DNA from: SZUA-36 sp963774415
GTDB taxonomy: Bacteria; Pseudomonadota; Gammaproteobacteria; Xanthomonadales; SZUA-36
Assembly (NCBI GenBank): GCA_963774415.1
Contig: CAVZEU010000004.1
Coordinates: 62,001 to 126,000, forward strand
Length of the DNA: 64,000 nucleotides
Reading direction: 5' to 3'
This document shows positions 41,401 through 48,723 of this stretch, one piece after another (the first letter of the stretch is position 1; every line of letters starts with the position of its first letter). Below the pieces are notes generated by a model. It ran no database searches. It worked only from the letters and a program-made list of their open reading frames with translations, and was not told the DNA's origin. Made by a program: the position numbers and the translations under genes.

Positions 41401-43549
41401 TACCTCGGGTACGGTGACCGCGACGCCGCTGAACGCGGCCGAAGGGGCGCCGGCGGTGTTCACGGTAACCGGCGCCAGCGCCGGTGCGACCTGCACGGCG
41501 ACCGAGACGGTGCCGATCGGCTACACGGCCAACCAAGCGAACTGTGTCGACGTCGCGCTGGGCGGCAGTTGCGAGATCACCAACACGCTCAACAGCGACA
41601 CCATCGTGGTCAACAAGGACTTCATCCCCAACAGCAGCGAGGCAGTGCCGGTGGCGCTGACCTGTACTTCGGGCACGGTGACCGCGACGCCGCTGAATGC
41701 GGCCGAAGGGGCGCCGGCGGTGTTCACGGTGACCGGCGCCAGCGTCGGCGCGACCTGCACGGCGACCGAGACGGTGCCGATCGGCTACACGGCGCAGCAG
41801 GGCGACTGTATCGAAGTCGCGCTGGGGGCAAGCTGCACGCTCACCAACACGCTCGACAGCGACACGATCGTGGTCAACAAGGACTTCATTCCCAACAGCA
41901 CCGGGACGGTGCCGGTGGCCCTGACCTGCACTTCGGGTACGGTGACCGCGACGCCGCTGAACGCGGCCGAAGGGGCGCCGGCGGTGTTCACGGTGACCGG
42001 CGCCAGCGCCGGCGCGACCTGTACGGCGACCGAGACGGTGCCGGGGGGCTATACGGCCAAGCAGGCGGATTGCGTGGCTGTGCCGCTGGGCGGCAGTTGC
42101 GAGATCACCAACACGCTCGACAGCGACACCATCGTGGTCAACAAGGACTTCATTCCCAACAGCACCGGGACAGTGCCGGTGGCCCTGACCTGTACCTCGG
42201 GTACGGTGACCACGACGCCGTTAAATGCATCCGAGGCGCTGCCGGCGGTGTTCACGGTGACCGGCGCGAGTCCCGGTGCGACCTGCACGGCGACCGAGAC
42301 GGTACCGGGCGGCTACACAGCCAAGCAAACAGATTGCGTGGCTGTGCCGTTGGGCGGCAGTTGCGAGATCACCAACACGCTCAACGCGGACACGGTCGTG
42401 GTCAACAAGGATTTCAGTCCGAATAGCCTGGCGACGGTGCCGGTGGCCCTGACCTGTACTTCGGGCACGGTGACCGCGACACCGCTGAACGCGGCTGAAG
42501 GGGCGCCGGCGGTGTTCAAGGTGACCGGCGCGAGCGTCGGCGCGACCTGCACGGCGACCGAGACGGTGCCGGGCGGCTACACGGCCAACCAGGCGAACTG
42601 TATCGATGTCGCGCTGGGGGGCAGTTGCGAGATCACCAACACGCTCAACAGCGACAGGATCGTGGTCAGCAAGGATTTCAGTCCGAATAGCCTGGCGACG
42701 GTGCCGGTGGCCCTGACCTGTACTTCGGGCACGGTGACGACCACGCCGCTGAACGCGGCCGAAGGGGCGCCGGCGGTGTTCACGGTAACCGGCGCGAGTC
42801 CCGGTGCGACCTGCACGGCGACCGAGACGGTGCCGGGGGGCTATACGGCCAACCAGGCGAACTGCGTCGACGTCGCGCTGGGCGGCAGCTGCGAGATTAC
42901 CAACACGCTCGACAGCAACACCATCGTGGTCAACAAGGACTTCAGCCCCAACAGCAGCGAAGCAGTGCCAGTGGCCTTGACCTGTACTTCGGGTACGGTG
43001 ACGACCACGCCGCTGAACGCGGCCGAAGGGGCGCCGGCGGTGTTCACGGTGACCGGCGCGAGCGTCGGTGCGACCTGCACGGCGACCGAGACGGTGCCGG
43101 GCGGCTATATGGCCAACCAGGCGGATTGCGTGGGTGTGCCGTTGGGCGGCAGCTGCGAGATAACGAACACGCTTAATCGCGACACGATCACGGTCCGCAA
43201 GGACTTCATCCCCGACAGCACCGAGGCAGTGCCGGTGGCCCTGACCTGTACTTCGGGCACGGTGACCGCGACGCCGCTGAACGCATCCGAGGCGCTGCCG
43301 GCGGTGTTCACGGTGACCGGCGCGAGCGTCGGCGCGACCTGTACGGCGACCGAGACGGTGCCGGGCGGTTACGCGGCCAACCAGGCGGATTGCGTGGATG
43401 TGCCGCTGGGCGGCAGCTGCGAGATCATCAATACGGTGTTCTTCCAGGGCATCGAGGGCATTCCAACGCTGGGCCACGCCGGTAAGGCGATCCTGGTCCT
43501 GCTGTTGCTGCTGGCTATGGGACTGGTCGGGTTCCGGCGCTTCGGCTGA
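38435..43549 (+). CDS. Giant ice-binding-like (DUF3494) protein with sixteen 88-residue repeats and IPTL-type C-terminal anchor
   Basis: A 1704-residue secreted protein. The signal peptide ends near APAQAA. Residues about 50-260 form a DUF3494 ice-binding-like domain (SATFSNTAAGTTIQGDLCY, TLSGTGVYIFRPGGAL, NVVVAGGACENDVFWAPVGATTVGANANIIGNI). Sixteen tandem 88-residue DUF5979-like units follow, each starting near TVNKDFIPNS and ending CEITNTLNSD with four conserved Cys. The end, GIPTLGHAGKAILVLLLLLAMGLVGFRRFG, is an IPTL-CTERM-like sorting signal. It is probably a long cell-surface stalk with an adhesive or ice-active head. A Crp/Fnr-like dyad lies upstream. Confidence 0.85.
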   Translation: MNPDNPAVIFPKRSVPCIQGGSRFNQFPFGLLASLGLAALLLISAPAQAATAPALASTEPYAIVSATFSNTAAGTTIQGDLCYTTAPAVAPFVSGATVVPCPAVTGTDQNAARADLISQVCTPIGAAVALNAISIGGGTPGEFPPGCYSSTGAMSITAGTTVTLSGTGVYIFRPGGALSTGANSNVVVAGGACENDVFWAPVGATTVGANANIIGNIFRGTAAGLSITFGDSSSLIGRALAFGSTVTSDNTTFAVPDPCAEPATITVNKDFIPNSTGTVPVALTCTSGTVSATPLNASEAQPAVFTVTGASVGATCTATETVPGGYTADQANCVGVALGGNCTITNTLNSDTVVVNKDFIPNSTGTVPVTLTCTSGTVTATPLNASEALPAVFTVTGASAGATCTATETVPVGYTANQADCVGVPLGGSCEITNTLNSDTVTVSKDFIPNSTGTVPVALTCTSGTVTATPLNAAEGAPAVFTVTGASAGATCTATETVPGGYTANQADCVAVPLGGSCGITNTLNSDTITVSKDFIPNSSEAVPVVLTCTSGTVTTTPLNASEALPAVFTVTGASPGATCTATETVPGGYTANQADCVGVPLGGSCEMTNTLNEDTIVVNKDFIPNSTATVPVALTCTSGTVTATPLNASEALPAVFTVTGASAGATCTATETAPSGYTAQQGDCIDVALGESCTITNTLNEDTIVVNKDFSPNSLATVPVALTCTSGTVTATPLNASEALPAVFTVTGASAGATCTATETVPDGYTANQADCVAVPLGGSCEITNTLNEETIVVNKDFIPNSSEAVPVALTCTSGSVTTTPLNASETLPAVFTVTGASAGATCTATETVPGGYTAQQGDCIDVALGASCTITNTVNSDTIVVNKDFSPNSLATVPVALTCTSGTVTATPLDAAEGAPAVFTVTGASAGATCTATETVPGGYTANQADCVAVPLGGSCIIRNSLDSNTITVNKDFSPNSLATVPVALTCTSGTVTATPLNAAEGAPAVFTVTGASAGATCTATETVPIGYTANQANCVDVALGGSCEITNTLNSDTIVVNKDFIPNSSEAVPVALTCTSGTVTATPLNAAEGAPAVFTVTGASVGATCTATETVPIGYTAQQGDCIEVALGASCTLTNTLDSDTIVVNKDFIPNSTGTVPVALTCTSGTVTATPLNAAEGAPAVFTVTGASAGATCTATETVPGGYTAKQADCVAVPLGGSCEITNTLDSDTIVVNKDFIPNSTGTVPVALTCTSGTVTTTPLNASEALPAVFTVTGASPGATCTATETVPGGYTAKQTDCVAVPLGGSCEITNTLNADTVVVNKDFSPNSLATVPVALTCTSGTVTATPLNAAEGAPAVFKVTGASVGATCTATETVPGGYTANQANCIDVALGGSCEITNTLNSDRIVVSKDFSPNSLATVPVALTCTSGTVTTTPLNAAEGAPAVFTVTGASPGATCTATETVPGGYTANQANCVDVALGGSCEITNTLDSNTIVVNKDFSPNSSEAVPVALTCTSGTVTTTPLNAAEGAPAVFTVTGASVGATCTATETVPGGYMANQADCVGVPLGGSCEITNTLNRDTITVRKDFIPDSTEAVPVALTCTSGTVTATPLNASEALPAVFTVTGASVGATCTATETVPGGYAANQADCVDVPLGGSCEIINTVFFQGIEGIPTLGHAGKAILVLLLLLAMGLVGFRRFG
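39227..43450 (+). repeat. Sixteen tandem 264-bp coding repeats
   Basis: Each unit is 264 bp (88 codons) with no length variation. Variants sort into a few interchangeable types: NSTGTVP, NSLATVP or NSSEAVP near the start; ASEALP or AAEGAP in the middle; ANQADC or AQQGDC near the end. The mosaic assortment suggests unequal crossover and gene conversion. High identity and a total of about 4.2 kb make copy number liable to assembly error. Confidence 0.9.
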
Positions 43550-43591
43550 TGCTGGAGGAGGAAGTGCTTTGTACACACAAAGGAGAATTGC

Positions 43592-43729
43592 ATGAATATC
43601 AACCTCGCCCTGGGACCCCTGGTATCGTTGATCGCCGGCGTACTGATTCTGATCGTTCCCAAGCTGCTGAACTATATCATCGCGGCCTATCTGATCATCT
43701 TCGGCGTGCTGGGTCTGCTCGGCAAGTAA
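43592..43729 (+). CDS. DUF3096 family small membrane protein
   Basis: A 45-residue protein, MNINLALGPLVSLIAGVLIL then IVPKLLNYIIAAYLIIFGVL and GLLGK, with two membrane helices and a PKLLNYI turn typical of DUF3096. AAAGGAG lies just upstream of the ATG. It lies 42 bases after the ice-binding-like gene and is probably co-transcribed with it. A GC-rich hairpin (CCGGCG-TG-CGCCGG, 43747-43760) lies between it and the convergent Crp/Fnr gene. Confidence 0.8.
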   Translation: MNINLALGPLVSLIAGVLILIVPKLLNYIIAAYLIIFGVLGLLGK

Positions 43730-43804
43730 ACCCGGGGCAGGAACCTCCGGCGTGCGCCGGGGGCGCCGCCCCGATAGGCGACACCGGGCATCCGGGTCAG
43801 CGGA

Positions 43805-44686
43805 TCAGTGGTGACTGTCAGTTGATACGGCTGTAAAAGAGCGGACCGGGGGATCCAGGCCGGCGCCATAGCATTCGCAGGAGGCGGCCTCGAGTCCGTT
43901 GCGTGAGAGAATGCTGATTTTGCCGCGGACATATGCGATGAGTTTCTTATCCTGGAGTCTGCCTGCCGCTATGGTAACGGCGCTTCTTTGCACGCCCAGC
44001 AGATCGGCGAGAAACTGATGCGTGAGGCGGAATGGCACCGAGTGTGAACGATCGTCCGTCATCAGCAACCAGCGTGCCAAACGCTTTTCCACTTCGTGAA
44101 ATGAGTTGCAGGCCGCGGTCTGCAGCGTTTGCCCCATCAATACGTCGCAATAGCGCCTGAACGCCCCGGATAGCCCAGGGCTGTCGCGCAACAGGAGCCG
44201 GACCTGTGGGGCGCTCAGACTCAGGGCAGCGCCGGAACCATAGACCACGCCGCGCAGACGTATGCTATTGGCACCGAGCGCCAAAGTCGCCCCCAGCACG
44301 CCGTCATTACCGATTATTGCCATGCCCAGCGGGCGATGGTCACTGGTAATCGCGCTCAGTGAGATCAGGCTGGTCAGGGGAAAGTAGGCGTATTGCAAGG
44401 CGGCATCGGCCTCACACAAAACGGCGCCGAAGACCAGGTCCACGGGTTCACTCAGCCGCAGGATCTGCAGGCGTTCCTTCGCTGGCAAGCCTGCAATCAG
44501 TTGATTGATTTTAAGTGGCGTCGAGGTGACCGACAATCCATTCTCCTGCAGCACGGGCGCACCCTGGGGTGGCAAAAGAAAGCTGCTGCGACAAGTTCTG
44601 TGTTGCAGTATCTTTGATGTAGATGCGGCTTTCTGTGCGGCAGGGCGCATAAGGCGCATTGCTTCGGAGGATTGACTATCGGCCAT
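43805..44686 (-). CDS. Crp/Fnr family transcriptional regulator (divergent paralogue)
   Basis: A 293-residue regulator with a cyclic-nucleotide-binding-type beta barrel (LVFGAVLCEADAALQYAYFPLTSLISLSA, IIGNDGVLGATLALG) and a C-terminal winged HTH (RLTHQFLADLLGVQRSAVTIAAGRLQDKKLI). There is no N-terminal Cys cluster for a 4Fe-4S centre. Its end, GLEAASCECYG, matches the CECY motif of the two related regulators at 44727 and 52109. The N-terminal 40 residues are extra and the start is uncertain. It converges on the DUF3096 gene. Confidence 0.82.
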   Translation of the reverse strand: MADSQSSEAMRLMRPAAQKAASTSKILQHRTCRSSFLLPPQGAPVLQENGLSVTSTPLKINQLIAGLPAKERLQILRLSEPVDLVFGAVLCEADAALQYAYFPLTSLISLSAITSDHRPLGMAIIGNDGVLGATLALGANSIRLRGVVYGSGAALSLSAPQVRLLLRDSPGLSGAFRRYCDVLMGQTLQTAACNSFHEVEKRLARWLLMTDDRSHSVPFRLTHQFLADLLGVQRSAVTIAAGRLQDKKLIAYVRGKISILSRNGLEAASCECYGAGLDPPVRSFTAVSTDSHH

Positions 44687-44726
44687 CCTATGCCGCGCAA
44701 GCCCTGGCCCGCATAGCCGGTGAAAC

Positions 44727-45482
44727 TCAGTGGCGTTCGAACAGGGGCTTATACGCTTGCAGGCGATCGGTTTCCTTTTTGACCACGGCGTAACATTCGC
44801 AACACAGTTGCTCCAGGCGTGGCCGATCGAGCACCGTGATTTGCCCGCGGTGGTATTCGATCACGCCGAGCTTTTGCAGCTTGCCGGCAGCTTCGGTCAC
44901 GCCCTCGCGACGCACGCCGAGCATATTGGCGATCAACTCCTGCGTCATGGTCAGGCGGTTGCTGGGCAAGCGATCGAGCGACAGCAGCAGCCAGCGGCAC
45001 AGTTGCTGGTCGATGGAGTGATGGCGGTTGCAGACAGCGGTCTGCGCCATTTGCGTGATCAGAGCCTGCGTATAGCGCAGCATCAGCATACGCATATCGG
45101 CATAGGCATTGAACTCGTTCCTGAGCCGTTTCGATGCCAGGGAGTAGGCCGAGCCGGCGCTCTGGACGATGGCCCGGCTGGGGGTGCTTTCACCGCCCAT
45201 GAAAACCGCGATGCCGATCAGGCCCTCATTACCCACGACCGAGATTTCCGCCGATGCGCCGCTTTCCATCACGTACAGCAGGGAAACGATGCAGTCGGTC
45301 GGGAAGTAGACGTAGCTCAGTGCGTCACCGGATTCATAAAGCACCTTGCCCAGCGGCAGGTTCACCGGCTTCATATGGGGAAACAGGCGCTGCTGGGTCT
45401 CGGCCGGTAACGCTGCCAGAAGACGATTCTGCAGCAGGTCAGGAACCGCGGGTATGGCTCCGGTAGCGGTCGGTTTTGCCAT
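44727..45482 (-). CDS. Crp/Fnr family transcriptional regulator (paralogue A)
   Basis: A 251-residue regulator, MAKPTATGAIPAVPDLLQNR..., with the sensor barrel LPLGKVLYESGDALSYVYFPTDCIVSLLYVMESGASAEISVVGNEGLIGIAVFMGG. The winged HTH is MTQELIANMLGVRREGVTEAAGKLQKLGVIEYHRG, and the end is LCCECYAVVKKETDRLQ. Relative to E. coli CRP the recognition helix keeps Arg-Glu (RRE) but has Glu where CRP has Arg185. It is closely similar to the 52109 gene through most of its length. A -10-like TACATAG lies near 45535-45541 on the minus strand. Confidence 0.87.
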   Translation of the reverse strand: MAKPTATGAIPAVPDLLQNRLLAALPAETQQRLFPHMKPVNLPLGKVLYESGDALSYVYFPTDCIVSLLYVMESGASAEISVVGNEGLIGIAVFMGGESTPSRAIVQSAGSAYSLASKRLRNEFNAYADMRMLMLRYTQALITQMAQTAVCNRHHSIDQQLCRWLLLSLDRLPSNRLTMTQELIANMLGVRREGVTEAAGKLQKLGVIEYHRGQITVLDRPRLEQLCCECYAVVKKETDRLQAYKPLFERH

Positions 45483-46148
45483 CTGGATAGGACCTACCAT
45501 TCCATGGAGCGTGAGCACTATGCCCAGACGCTCTATGTACCATAACACACACAGTGTCGGAGTCTCTAGAACCTGACCCGCATGCAAACCCACCCGCATT
45601 TCTTCAAAAATGCCCAGCTTACCTTCGCGGGGCCGTCGGCATGCTCAAGTGAATCGTTATGATCACGTCGGCCCGCCGGGGTGTCGGCGAGGCCTGCCTG
45701 GATTACCGTGTCTTCACGCCTGTTGTAACCCTTTCTTCCACCCGGGGCTGCCGGATGCCATCGTTCGGTCGAAAGCCTGTTCGGCATCCGTTGCACAAAC
45801 CTGGCGGGACCCACGCTTACGGCCTGTGCAGGCAAACCAGGAAAACGGGCCCGCGGCCCGGCGCCAGGCATATGGATCGCAGAGTAGGGGATTTCCCGGC
45901 CCGCAGTCCGGCTGCCGCTGGACGTCGAGTCCGCGGCGGCAGCGCCGCTGGCCGCTAACACAGCCAGCGCTAGACCTGAAGCGCAAGTCTGCTTGTGGGA
46001 GATCGTATACAAGTCGTTCAATCCTATCCGAAAGCCTCTGCCCTCGATGACGTCGCGTGGCCGGAAAAGTGGAGGGAAGAATGGATCTGCTGCCGTAACT
46101 TCCCGCGGTGTCGCGATCGGGCCGGACGTGCATCCACGTTGGCCTTGA

Positions 46149-46195
46149 ATTCTAGGCTCTCGCAACGGTGGCGTCGGTGCGTTGGCGCGCTTAGC
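46149..46195 (+). repeat. 47-bp dispersed element, copy 1
   Basis: It starts ATTCTAGGC and ends in the 20-mer GGTGCGTTGGCGCGCTTAGC. A second copy of exactly the same length is at 59574-59620; the last 23 bases are identical in the two. Ends CTARGC and GCTTAG are inverted. It lies 39 bases upstream of the sortase-operon dyad. Confidence 0.5.
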
Positions 46196-46233
46196 CGGCG
46201 CTGGCGGTCCGGATGCGCTGCTGGATGTTTGAG

Positions 46234-46249
46234 TGTTCGCTAGCGTACA
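46234..46249 (+). promoter_or_regulatory. Crp/Fnr-like dyad upstream of the second sortase operon
   Basis: TGTTCGCTAGCGTACA followed by GAAA. A TAAAAT hexamer (46272-46277) begins 30.5 bases from the centre. The GTG start of the sortase is at 46374. Confidence 0.6.
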
Positions 46250-46373
46250 GAAATTCCCGGTCGGCCAAGTCTAAAATACATGCCCTTAGATTTGATATGG
46301 CGGTGTTTCCAGCAATGTATGGTTCAGATTACACGGCTAGTTTGCCTGCCAATTCCTTGGGCCCTTAACGACC

Positions 46374-47135
46374 GTGAGTGGTTACCTGCCCGGCCATACC
46401 ATCGAAATTGCCCTTTGGCTGATCGGCCTGGTTTTGCTTGGTCTGTACTTCGGCGCGCGTATCGATGGCGAAATCGAGCGCGAGCAGGCGATAACGGCCT
46501 TCGTTCAGGCGAGGACCGCGACTGATCCCTACCCGGATCAGTTGCTGTCGGCTCCAGGCCTCGGGCTTGATGAAAACGTCGCGCCGGCAACGGCCGCGTC
46601 CGAGGCTTCTCCGGCGGCGAGGGTATCGCCCGGGCCTGGAAGCGATCAGCGCCCGCTGTCCGCAGGTTCCGATGTGCTGCCCATCGCGTTGCTGCGCATC
46701 AAGCGGGTCGGCCTCGAGGTACCCGTTTTCGCCGACACCAGCGAACGCAACCTGAATCGCGGCGCTGGCTGGGTCAAGGGGACCGCGGCGCCTGACGATG
46801 GGGGCAACATGGCCATTGCCGCACATCGTGACGGCTATTTCCGGGTCCTCAAGGACGTCGCTGTCGGCGACATCCTGGAACTCAAGAGCATTTCGCGGCA
46901 GCGGGCCTACCGGGTCGTCAAGCTCTCGATCGTCGAGCCCGAAGATGTCTCGCCCCTGTCCAACACGGATACGGCCGCTGTCACGTTGGTGACATGTTAT
47001 CCGTTTTATTTCGTCGGCCACGCACCGCAAAGGTACATCGTGCGCGCCGTGGCCATGGAGCAAGGAACGGCGGCCCGGCAAGGGCTTGACCGCAAACACG
47101 GGATACGTGCTGCAGGTATGGAATCCCATAATTGA
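46374..47135 (+). CDS. Second sortase (class D-like)
   Basis: A 253-residue transpeptidase from a GTG start. It has one N-terminal membrane helix (IEIALWLIGLVLLGLYFGA), a linker, then the sortase fold: LRIKRVGLEVPVF, catalytic His in MAIAAHRDGYFRVLKDV, catalytic Cys in VTLVTCYPFYFVG, and Arg in APQRYIVRAV. All three catalytic residues are present, unlike the frameshifted class GN enzyme at 14461. The next gene encodes a protein with an LPTTAG sorting signal, its probable substrate. A Crp/Fnr-like dyad lies upstream and a terminator follows the pair. Confidence 0.88.
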   Translation: MSGYLPGHTIEIALWLIGLVLLGLYFGARIDGEIEREQAITAFVQARTATDPYPDQLLSAPGLGLDENVAPATAASEASPAARVSPGPGSDQRPLSAGSDVLPIALLRIKRVGLEVPVFADTSERNLNRGAGWVKGTAAPDDGGNMAIAAHRDGYFRVLKDVAVGDILELKSISRQRAYRVVKLSIVEPEDVSPLSNTDTAAVTLVTCYPFYFVGHAPQRYIVRAVAMEQGTAARQGLDRKHGIRAAGMESHN

Positions 47136-47154
47136 TCGTTTTAGGAGAAGCAAG

Positions 47155-47817
47155 ATGAATACCAAAGCTAAAGTAATGATAAGAGCTGGTACGGCCCTGG
47201 CGCTGACCAGCTTCATATGGGCGGGCGCTGCCATGGCCCAGGATGACACCGACGTCACGCGTATGCCGACCCCCGCGGACGACGCCGCGAGTTGCGACGA
47301 AATGAACTGGAACAAGGAATTGGCTCACAACTACCCCTGGGTCTCTGAAGCCTGCCATGCCGTCGTCGTCGTCAACGGCGAGAAATGGGCCCGTTTTGAA
47401 GGCGAATTCAAGCGGGCCAACCGTGACGGCTCGTTCGATACGGAATTCTTAAGCCGGTCGAACCGGGAGTTGGGGCGAGTCACTTTGGTGCCGCGGCCCG
47501 GACAGCGCGCCCACATCGGCAACAAGGACGTTCGCTTTTCCGATCTGAGCCGCGACCAGGTCCTGAGCTTCTATGTTCCTGAAGGAGCCATGGGTTTTGC
47601 CGTGCAACCGGGTGTGCCCAGCGAGGAACTGGCGCAAGTCGCCCAAACCGCTGATGAGCCGCAACTGGCGCAAGCCGACACACGCGAAGAAGAGCCAGCA
47701 TCCCGGCTGCCGACTACAGCAGGTCCGCTTCCGATGATCGCATTGGGCGGGCTGATGGCTTTGCTCGGTGGTCTGGGCATGACGCTTCGCCGCAAGCTGT
47801 CGAGGCGCAATAGCTGA
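47155..47817 (+). CDS. LPXTG-like substrate protein of the second sortase
   Basis: A 220-residue secreted protein. The signal peptide (IRAGTALALTSFIWAGAAMAQ) is followed by a globular region with two Cys (SCDEMNW, SEACHAVV). The C-terminal sorting signal is LPTTAGPLPMIALGGLMALLGGLGMTLRRKLSRR, a motif, hydrophobic span and basic tail in classic order. ATG 47155 follows AGGAGAAG, 19 bases after the sortase stop. It is inferred to be cleaved in LPTTAG and linked to an unknown acceptor. No function was recognised for the mature domain. Confidence 0.82.
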   Translation: MNTKAKVMIRAGTALALTSFIWAGAAMAQDDTDVTRMPTPADDAASCDEMNWNKELAHNYPWVSEACHAVVVVNGEKWARFEGEFKRANRDGSFDTEFLSRSNRELGRVTLVPRPGQRAHIGNKDVRFSDLSRDQVLSFYVPEGAMGFAVQPGVPSEELAQVAQTADEPQLAQADTREEEPASRLPTTAGPLPMIALGGLMALLGGLGMTLRRKLSRRNS

Positions 47818-47887
47818 TTGAAATGCGCTGCCTGTCGGGATCTGGAACCGCAAGCTGACCGCGGCGAGGCGGCTGGCCGCCAAGTTA

Positions 47888-47924
47888 ACCGGGTGATGGG
47901 CATTCCCGTCACCCGGTCCTTTTT
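47888..47924 (+). terminator. Rho-independent terminator of the second sortase operon
   Basis: ACCGGGTGA and TCACCCGGT form a perfect 9-bp outer stem, extended inward by GGG and CCC around a CATT loop. It is followed by CCTTTTT. It lies 70 bases after the substrate-gene stop and has a good T-tract. Confidence 0.8.
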
Positions 47925-48135
47925 CACCGGCCCGTCCCCGGCGCCGGTCATCACAACGGCAAACGCGATCCTCAGGCGGAGCATTGTTTCGCCGCGCGGC
48001 CGTCATCCCCATGGACCATTCCGAACCCGACCAGGCAGAGAATGCCGGTGCGCATCCATTTCAGAGGAGCGTTGGGCGGGTTGGCGCCAACAGGATCGGT
48101 GACACGCAATGTCGCCGCGTTGTTCGATTCGTTCA

Positions 48136-48151
48136 GTGCGCTGGCGTACCG
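48136..48151 (+). promoter_or_regulatory. Crp/Fnr-like dyad upstream of the aromatic-rich lipoprotein gene
   Basis: AGTGCGCTGGCGTACC followed by GAAA and preceded by TTC. The left half matches the consensus at seven of eight positions. The lipoprotein ATG is at 48218. Confidence 0.45.
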
Positions 48152-48217
48152 AAAGCAGTCGTGCCTGGGTAGATCATGTGTGCATGTTCCGGTTGCGTAC
48201 AAAAAAGGAGTTTCGTG

Positions 48218-48616
48218 ATGAATGGCTTGAGTAAATTTCTGCCGATGACCTTATTGACCGGCGCCATGTTAATGGCTGCCGGCTGCGCTGTTTACCCGGA
48301 GGGTCAGGGCGGGTATTACGATAATTCCGGCCCGCCGCCGCATTCGGCGAGGAATGGTTACCAACGACCGTATGGTGGCCACGATGTTCGCTATGATGCC
48401 CGCTTGGGTGTTTACCTCGTAGTGGGTATGCCGGATTACTATTACCTGGACAATTACTATTACCGGTATGACCGTCATCGCAACAATTGGTACTACAGTC
48501 AAAACCTGAAAAGGGATTGGCGTAATTACGACGAACGCAGATTGCCTCCCGGCCTGGCGAAGAAATACGCCAGAAGGGATGAACCCAGGTATCGAAACAG
48601 GGCCTGGGATTATTGA
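48218..48616 (+). CDS. Aromatic/arginine-rich lipoprotein
   Basis: A 132-residue lipoprotein with signal sequence and lipobox MAAGC. The mature part is strikingly rich in Tyr, Arg, Asn and Asp (PDYYYLDNYYYRYDRHRNNWYYSQNLKRDW), ending in a basic stretch. Similar Tyr/Arg-rich short envelope proteins exist, but no family function is known. ATG 48218 follows AAAAAGGAG. It converges on the FecR-like gene. Confidence 0.7.
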   Translation: MNGLSKFLPMTLLTGAMLMAAGCAVYPEGQGGYYDNSGPPPHSARNGYQRPYGGHDVRYDARLGVYLVVGMPDYYYLDNYYYRYDRHRNNWYYSQNLKRDWRNYDERRLPPGLAKKYARRDEPRYRNRAWDY

Positions 48617-48723
48617 GCGCATCTCCATGGTCATGAATCCGCTTGTGGATGCCTGACTAAACTTCAGCCGCAACCGCCAAACACGACGCGGCCTTGAGGC
48701 AGGCTGTGCAGCACGAGCAGTGG

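Larger units (their letters stand above)
45483..46373. other. Long intergenic stretch before the second sortase operon
   Basis: The 891 bases contain the promoter of the Crp/Fnr gene at the left end and a 47-bp element (46149-46195). A TGTGCGCT-type dyad (46234-46249) with its -10 lies at the right end. On the minus strand around 46010-45700 one frame begins with a secretion-like stretch (CASGLALAVLAASGAAAADS) and then loses any recognisable character. It may be a decayed gene. Confidence 0.4.
47818..48217. other. Intergenic stretch between the sortase operon and the RxxYD-rich lipoprotein
   Basis: The 400 bases hold the sortase-operon terminator (47888-47924) and a Crp/Fnr-like dyad (48136-48151) with a weak -10 (TAGATC, 48171-48176). 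Nothing coding is convincing in between. Confidence 0.5.

Noticed and set aside
39227..43450. Tandem repeats as a possible CRISPR or satellite array
   Set aside because: Units are 264 bp, in frame and encode a conserved four-Cys domain. There are no short repeats separated by unique spacers.
38552..43576. Very long open frames on the minus strand (994 and 451 residues) across the repeat gene
   Set aside because: They are mirrored by the 264-bp coding repeats, are extremely Arg/His-rich, have no ribosome site, and lie opposite a well-supported secreted protein.
45566..46165. 199-residue minus-strand frame with a secretion-like segment
   Set aside because: Only a 20-residue stretch resembles a signal peptide. 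There is no ribosome site and no recognisable mature domain; at best it is a decayed gene.
47972..48202. 76-residue minus-strand frame between the sortase operon and the lipoprotein
   Set aside because: It has no ribosome site, no recognisable domain, and lies over the regulon dyad and promoter of the plus-strand gene.
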